Below are positions 62,503 through 64,000 of a DNA stretch of 64,000 nt, piece by piece (the first letter of the stretch is position 1; every line of letters starts with the position of its first letter). The translations under genes and the position numbers were made by a program. The stretch is from assembly GCF_008728965.1 (NCBI RefSeq), contig NZ_VSMC01000011.1, positions 1 to 64,000 of the forward strand, given 5' to 3'. The notes under the pieces were generated by a model. It saw only the letters and a program-made list of their open reading frames with translations. It was not told where the DNA came from and made no database searches. The stretch comes from Heminiphilus faecis (GTDB taxonomy: Bacteria; Bacteroidota; Bacteroidia; Bacteroidales; Muribaculaceae).

Positions 62503-64000
62503 TTACTTATTATTATCGCCCGCGGGTATGTCGGGATTATTTTCCATCTCCACATTAGGAATCTGGTAAATCATGCGATAATCACGTGCCGAGTAAGTAA
62601 CGGCATCCATAGAGGCCAGAGTGGGATCATAGTTCACACTCTTGGCGCGGTCAATGGTCTCGTTGCGGCGTTTGGCATCGAAGTAACGGCAGCCCTCGCC
62701 CCATGTGTCGATACGCTTCTGCCAGCATATCTCCTCATACAGAGCATCGCCTGTAAGAGAGCAGGTATAACCGGGTTGACGGGTCGACATAATCTCCTCG
62801 AGTTTATCCTTGGCCTTGTCGGGCTGATTGTCAAGATAATAAGCCTCGGCTGCCACATAGTACATCTCGGCTGCGGTAAGATAGATCACGTCAGAGGTGA
62901 AAGGCTCAGCCGTGCCACCCGAGGTGACATACACGTCGCGGTACTTGTCGGGCAGATATACCGTAAAGTCGCGGCCGCCTACATTCTGGAGCAGAGAGAA
63001 GTCAATGCCGCTGACTTCGTTATAGTCGGCCACATAACCGAACCAGCCCTTGCGCACATCGCCGTCGGCTATACGGTCGACAAGCTCCGATGCACCGAGT
63101 ACGGTGAATCCTCCTCCCGAATATCCGTCGCTGTAGCAGTCGATAACCGACATCCAAGAGCCGTAGAAGCAGGTCGTCTCGACGTTCACGCGATAGCCCC
63201 AGAGAGCTTCGGGCATGTCAAGGGAGTTATATCCGCCAAGCATATCGGCGGCAGTATTGAACGAGCATCCGGCAGTGGCTTTTTCGGCATAGGCGGCAGC
63301 GTCACCGTAATTGCCGGTAAACATGAGTATGTTGGCATAGATGGCCGCGGCCGAATACTCCGACAAGCTGCCCTTGCCCGAATGGAAGCCCTTACCTTCA
63401 AGGAGCTTGTAGCCGTTGTCGATATCGGATAGAATCTGAGTATAGACCTCACCGACCGGCACACGCTCGGGACGATACTCGCTGTCGGTCTTCAACGGTA
63501 TGCCCGGCTGGTCGGCACCCACGCTGAGAGGCTGCTGATATATGTTGATAAGCCAATAGTAGCAGAATGCACGCAGAGCGTAAGCTTCACCGAGCATGGC
63601 TTCGGACTTGGCCGAGGAGAGCGACTCGCCCTCGGCGGGCTTGAGCATGGTTATGATGGTGTTGGCGTTGTCGATGACGTTATAAAGCTGACGCCAAGTA
63701 GCCACGGTACGACGGTAATTGCTCTGACGGAAGTCGAGCTGATAGTCGAAGTAACCTATGTTAAGGCCGTAATAATTGGCGAGGTCCTCACACATAAGTT
63801 CGGTGGCGAAGCGCAGACTCGCATAGCCCATATTGTCCTGCGAAGTGGCATAGTCGCCGCCGCAATACAGATTGAAGTATGCGCCCGTGACATAAGCCTG
63901 TACCTTCGAAGGGTCCTTCTGCATGGCTCCCGACACGGCATCCTCGTCAAGATACTCGGTGGGCGATGTATTCAGATAACTGTCGGAACAGGAAGCTGTC
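62503..64000 (-). CDS. SusD/RagB-type nutrient-binding lipoprotein (5' end beyond window)
   Basis: The frame is open to the window edge. Its first visible residues are TASCSDSYLNTSPTEYLDED, which contain the lipobox Cys and the conserved post-Cys SusD opening, so only part of the signal peptide is missing. The body shows the SusD TPR-like helices (YALRAFCYYWLINIYQQPL, GEVYTQILSDID, YYVAAEAYYLDNQPDKAKDK) and the C-terminal IYQIPNVEMENNPDIP. SusD proteins sit on the outer surface and bind glycans for import by a SusC partner, whose gene should lie just outside the window on the same strand. Confidence 0.92.
   Translation of the reverse strand, partial: TASCSDSYLNTSPTEYLDEDAVSGAMQKDPSKVQAYVTGAYFNLYCGGDYATSQDNMGYASLRFATELMCEDLANYYGLNIGYFDYQLDFRQSNYRRTVATWRQLYNVIDNANTIITMLKPAEGESLSSAKSEAMLGEAYALRAFCYYWLINIYQQPLSVGADQPGIPLKTDSEYRPERVPVGEVYTQILSDIDNGYKLLEGKGFHSGKGSLSEYSAAAIYANILMFTGNYGDAAAYAEKATAGCSFNTAADMLGGYNSLDMPEALWGYRVNVETTCFYGSWMSVIDCYSDGYSGGGFTVLGASELVDRIADGDVRKGWFGYVADYNEVSGIDFSLLQNVGGRDFTVYLPDKYRDVYVTSGGTAEPFTSDVIYLTAAEMYYVAAEAYYLDNQPDKAKDKLEEIMSTRQPGYTCSLTGDALYEEICWQKRIDTWGEGCRYFDAKRRNETIDRAKSVNYDPTLASMDAVTYSARDYRMIYQIPNVEMENNPDIPAGDNNK

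Overview
The window looks like a chromosomal segment of a gut Bacteroidota, most likely order Bacteroidales and probably family Muribaculaceae. This is inferred from Bacteroidota-type promoters (-7 boxes of the form TAnnTTTG), several Bacteroidales-restricted families (DUF3575, DUF3868, DUF4836, DUF3943, Mfa1/Mfa2-type fimbrillins, SusD), many SPII lipoproteins and a dense set of glycoside hydrolases. No rRNA or tRNA gene was seen.

Layout. 0.2-4.7 kb: hisGDCB, preceded by a histidine-rich leader peptide and a complete attenuator. 4.7-8.1 kb (minus): an ABC permease and ATPase with a DUF4836 lipoprotein. 8.5-18.9 kb: a fimbrial locus with a rod-shaped RNA candidate, a DUF3575 barrel, a DUF3868/OmpA-like protein, a Mfa1-like major subunit and four further fimbrial lipoproteins. 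18.9-19.7 kb: a repeat-rich gap with REP-like hairpins. 19.8-26.8 kb: TPR protein, outer-membrane barrel and GH3 glucosidase. 27-28.6 kb (minus): a hypothetical protein and an SGNH hydrolase. 28.7-35.2 kb: a triplicated promoter, glycogen branching enzyme, a dipeptide epimerase, a 23-bp minisatellite, a DUF4143 ATPase and a carboxylesterase. 35.3-45.5 kb: polysaccharide-degrading enzymes (GH71/99-like, GH43, GH2, GH3-PA14) ending at two GH43 gene fragments fused head to head. 45.8-51.8 kb: accessory DNA with two copies of an unidentified structured RNA, a frameshifted gene, a DUF3943 protein, and a 3.5-kb cassette bounded by identical 30-bp direct repeats. 51.9-57.4 kb: an aspartate:alanine-type exchanger, a GH2 enzyme and asnA. 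57.6-58.25 kb: a second nest of tandem REP-like repeats. 58.3-62.3 kb (minus): a minimal phage portal/capsid module. 62.5-64 kb: a SusD lipoprotein running off the window.

The best candidate for an undescribed system is the 48.3-51.8 kb cassette. On the minus strand it reads: promoter, large structured RNA, two CsgG-like exported proteins, a 59-residue peptide whose last 22 residues are packed with Tyr/Asp/Asn plus one Trp and one Cys, a 72-residue membrane protein, and a radical SAM protein with a SPASM-type cysteine cluster. I read it as a possible mobile ribosomally made, modified peptide (RiPP) locus. The same RNA, with compensatory stem changes and the same promoter spacing, lies at 45.87-46.18 kb in the opposite orientation before a different, broken gene. 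All functional statements about this cassette are inference.
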